From Unio delphinus (lineage: Eukaryota; Mollusca; Bivalvia; Unionida; Unionidae): a stretch of 64,000 bases of DNA. The notes under the pieces are model-generated. The model had not been told where the DNA came from, searched no databases, and saw only the letters and a list, made by a program, of their open reading frames with translations. Positions 60,921 through 64,000 of this stretch are shown in pieces. The DNA is taken from assembly GCA_029339505.1 (NCBI GenBank), contig JAQISU010000182.1:1480501-1544500 (forward strand). Reading direction: 5' to 3'. The position numbers and the translations under genes were made by a program. Position 1 is the first letter of the stretch. The number at the start of each line of letters is the position of its first letter.

Positions 60921-63900
60921 AAATATATAAGGAAGATTCGTGGACAAAGAGGGAAAGGATAGGCAAAGGCGTGTTAGCTAGAGCGAGTAGTACTAAGGGA
61001 TGAAAAAGGAATTTGTCAGAATCAACGATATTGTACATGACAAGCTACACAATCCGTTTGCGTGAGACAAGTCAGCACCTCATACATCACCTATTCTCAA
61101 TGGATAGGATATGGGCTGGAATTACAGCATCCTTTTAGAATAGCAAGAATGTGAAGTTGGTAGCACAATGATCGTTTACATCACGTTTTATTTTTAAATG
61201 GGTGACCCGTTCCGAGTGAAAACCATGCCATTATGGAAGTCTACCTGCTAGGAAAAAAGTTCCTGATCATGGACACCTAGATGCATGACAAGTAAGCAGT
61301 GTTAATAACTAGAGTCCTTCCAGCAGTCAATTGATATTCTATTTGAATAGCGGTTCGTAATTTAAACCAAAACGAATAACGCATTGAGTTCCAAGTTCGA
61401 CAAAGTTAGTGAAGAAACACAGATAACAAAGGCTATAATTACAACGTGAAACAGGGCCTCGTTGATGGACAATGCTATACAAACTCTTTGCTGTGGCAGT
61501 TTTACTGTGTAGCACCTACATCAACTGCAATATGCTGCTTGTGATGACATTCTTTGACAGTGTCACCCTAGCGAATCGGTGGAGAAAAGCCCGCCGTAGG
61601 AAACGCCAGGAATGATACAATAATCCGTGAAAGAAGAGCAGCAACGTAGCCATTCTAGAACTACGTTCCTCATGCGTTTTATAATCTTGAAGAATATCTC
61701 TGGCCGCCTGCAACTACCGTGGCATGGTTCACATCACTCTGTGGCAAAGCATGATTGATTGTGACCCACTCGCGCTTCTCGCAGTTTCAGAAGCTATCGT
61801 ATCATAAAAGACGTAGTCAAAGAAAATGGCGCGTTTGAGCAATTCTTCACGTGATGTAAAAGTACACAGTAGTATTACATGCATATCCAGACGTCCTTAC
61901 TATAATATATGGGGATAAGCATGTTTTAATGGAGTGGTTTCACATCGGCGTTATGGGATTAGCAATAGATGTTAAACTGCGTTATTTGTCTACTATGTTG
62001 TGGAACCTGTATGAATAGACTGCGACGCCCATGAGAACAAAATTCATAGCTCCATATTCAAGAGGTACAAATAGTGACAGTGGCTTTTCAAGAGAAAATC
62101 ACCTCAGGCGCCACCGACAATGTCGCATACATTCACAGTCCAGAGTACTAGGCCTATAATCAAGCACAATGTGTCAAACACGAGAGCTACTCTCGCTAAC
62201 GGTTCAGTATCAGCGCCTCGCCTTTCCTAGCTCAACAAAATTATGGTTCTCACCCTGACCCACAAGCTTCTAAAAGAGATGTGTGTAGGGAGCACATACT
62301 CCTAAACCTAACATTAGTTTCTTATCTTGGAACGCGAACGCGGTGCGGAACCCCAGAACACAAGGTACAACATTTCATTCCGCTTATAATCATCTGAGTT
62401 TAGACGTCGACAGTTACTTACCACATCTGCGAGACTTTTAACCTAGGTGCCATGCACAGCAGGTTGTTCAGGTTAATTGCCGTGTCGACCAAAGTCGGCT
62501 GTCACCAATACTCGGCGATCAGCAGCAACAAGACTAGCTGACAAAAAGGTGGTAAATCATTACTGAGTTAAGAAAGATGCTCTTAAACACCTTGCAGTGT
62601 ACATGTGTCTTTCTTCTAACAATATGCAGATTAAGGAAATGCGAATGGCTTTTGCAATTGATGTATTCGTCTTAAGCAAGGGTACCCACATTCACGCGTC
62701 TGGCTACCCGCTTAACATATCAGTGCTGGGTTAATCAACTCTGTTTTGAGTGCAAATTTAAACACTTTCCGGACACGATGCTTTAAAGACATTGTCACCA
62801 ATGTGATTGCTTGTTACTCTCAAAGGATAAAACAACAACAAAAGCTAACAAATAACCTCAGCGTAAACGAGAACGTTGCAGTCGTCATGGAGATCATACA
62901 TGCTCAGGATTAGAGCATTGTATATACAATGACTATACACAGTTCACAAGGGCAAATCATCTAAAACTCGCGTGAGGCGTGAATAGTTGACGATTCAATG
63001 GTTCTTCTTTCGCGTAACTGGCAATACCCAGTGTGGAGCAGCTATCTCAACAAGAGAGCGACGATGTGCCACCTTTTGTGGGTGCCGATGTCAAGTGTAG
63101 GAAATCGGCCAAGTTTGTATTAGCGATATCTTGTTGCATAAAAGCAGATGGACATGTCCAGATTTGACGGTGTACCTTCATTAGAACTGCTTAAGGCTGA
63201 TGAAATAATCCACTCCAGCAACATCAACGTAATTACTGTACTGCATGTAACACCAAAATGTTCTAAACCTAAGAGCCAACGCTCTCAATAGTTAAGCTTT
63301 TCAGTTCTGGGTGGTGCAATTGGCAACTTGAAGGGTCAGGTAAGCTTGACTTGCTTTCAACCGTAAGAGAGAGCTTCGTCGCTTTATATGGCATTGCAAC
63401 AAGATAGCGGTTTCAATCTTATGACGTCGCAGTCCAGATTCAGACGTAAATGTTAATTATGAGAAAAATTATGCAGCTCTTCACGCCCAAATGCACGTTT
63501 AAGAAGTGCACCGTGTTTGCGAATGTTTATAGCAAGAAAATATCTTAGTGGCATGCTGGTTTAGGCAAAAGTATACTCAAGCACGTGCGAGGATTACACA
63601 TGGTCGGTAGCATGACGTCGTCCTCTTTCCGATGTTCTGGTACATATAAGTTCCTGCACTTAGGTGTTTGTTAGCATGGCATTTATCTTCAAGACCGACT
63701 GGCAACGTCAGAATCGTTCAATTTTGCACGTTGTGCCATTATCGACTTAGCACGATTTTTATCAATTTCTGTGTTTCCTGCGATTTACATTACTTTATCG
63801 TTTAGGGTAGACACCATGCCCAAACAGCCGCTAAGCTAGGGTAGTGTTAATCCGCTCTATATTGCACGTTGTAAACCTCCTTTTTTGTAAATTGGCCCTC

Positions 63901-64000
63901 TTTCTAACTGTTGAAACCGAAAACCATAAATATAATGTAACTTTAGACATCCTTTAACAGCAGAAAGAATCGTTCAACGGAGCTCTCAACACGGCATGAC
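60921..64000. other. Gene-poor block of higher GC, no feature recognised
   Basis: From about 61050 to 63850 the base composition looks clearly richer in G+C and nearly free of microsatellites, unlike the rest of the window, yet the longest frame is about 65 codons. It may be an old decayed element or a different sequence class. Confidence 0.4.

Noticed and set aside
60787..61038. 83-codon minus-strand frame
   Set aside because: Also a SINE-A head translation (SGGLIVRASAAGAGGRGFDR).

Overview
The window looks like AT-rich, intron-rich, repeat-dense nuclear DNA from an invertebrate. The best guess is a marine lophotrochozoan, probably a mollusc. The reasons are dense microsatellites (TA, GATA, GTAT, ATT, GA), many tRNA-headed SINEs with A and B boxes, a Penelope-like retroelement piece and GT-AG introns. 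No bacterial gene organisation is present, and I see no intact conventional host gene. The species call is inference.

The main content is a 15.4 kb segment (13430-28826) that I read as one large DNA transposon. Its ends are about 165 bp inverted repeats. They are flanked by a 7-base near-duplication (gtcatag / gtcatac). Two multi-exon genes read inward and converge near 24.2-24.6 kb. The minus-strand gene (28417 to 24582) carries the hallmarks of a KDZ (Kyakuja-Dileera-Zisupton) transposase: a cysteine cluster, an SFNADFQL first-acidic motif, CRHEYPH, YDIAC and FHCYGHKMVCQ. The plus-strand gene (13661 to 24209) encodes a divergent homeodomain (WIGNKRQRQK recognition helix) followed by an HMG-box-like segment. 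A tandemly duplicated 78-nt exon follows. Both genes are damaged: an A-run frameshift, an in-frame TAG, a frame-breaking 29 bp triplication and a lost splice donor. Two SINEs and a Penelope-like fragment have inserted into introns, so the copy is old. A two-gene KDZ element with a homeodomain/HMG partner protein is the most novel thing here.

Layout. 1-10.2 kb: non-coding DNA with TA/ATT microsatellites, one SINE-A, a 47 bp and a 25 bp minisatellite. 10.2-12.2 kb: a 2 kb element with very long inverted repeats and decayed minus-strand ORFs, possibly Polinton-like. 12.2-13.4 kb: nothing recognised. 13.4-28.8 kb: the KDZ-type element. 28.8-41.7 kb: non-coding DNA with five SINE-A bodies (two in one dimer), a 37 bp minisatellite, a small MITE-like element, microsatellites and a decayed LINE reverse transcriptase (39.9-40.88 kb). 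41.9-55.6 kb: tetranucleotide and TA arrays and several diverged minisatellites, including a 13 bp higher-order array at 51 kb. 55.64-57.99 kb: a 37 bp satellite in two subfamilies. 58-64 kb: no recognised gene, one SINE-A, and a last 3 kb of visibly higher GC.

Most open frames in the window are translations of simple repeats. All family names come from motif recognition by eye; no search was run.
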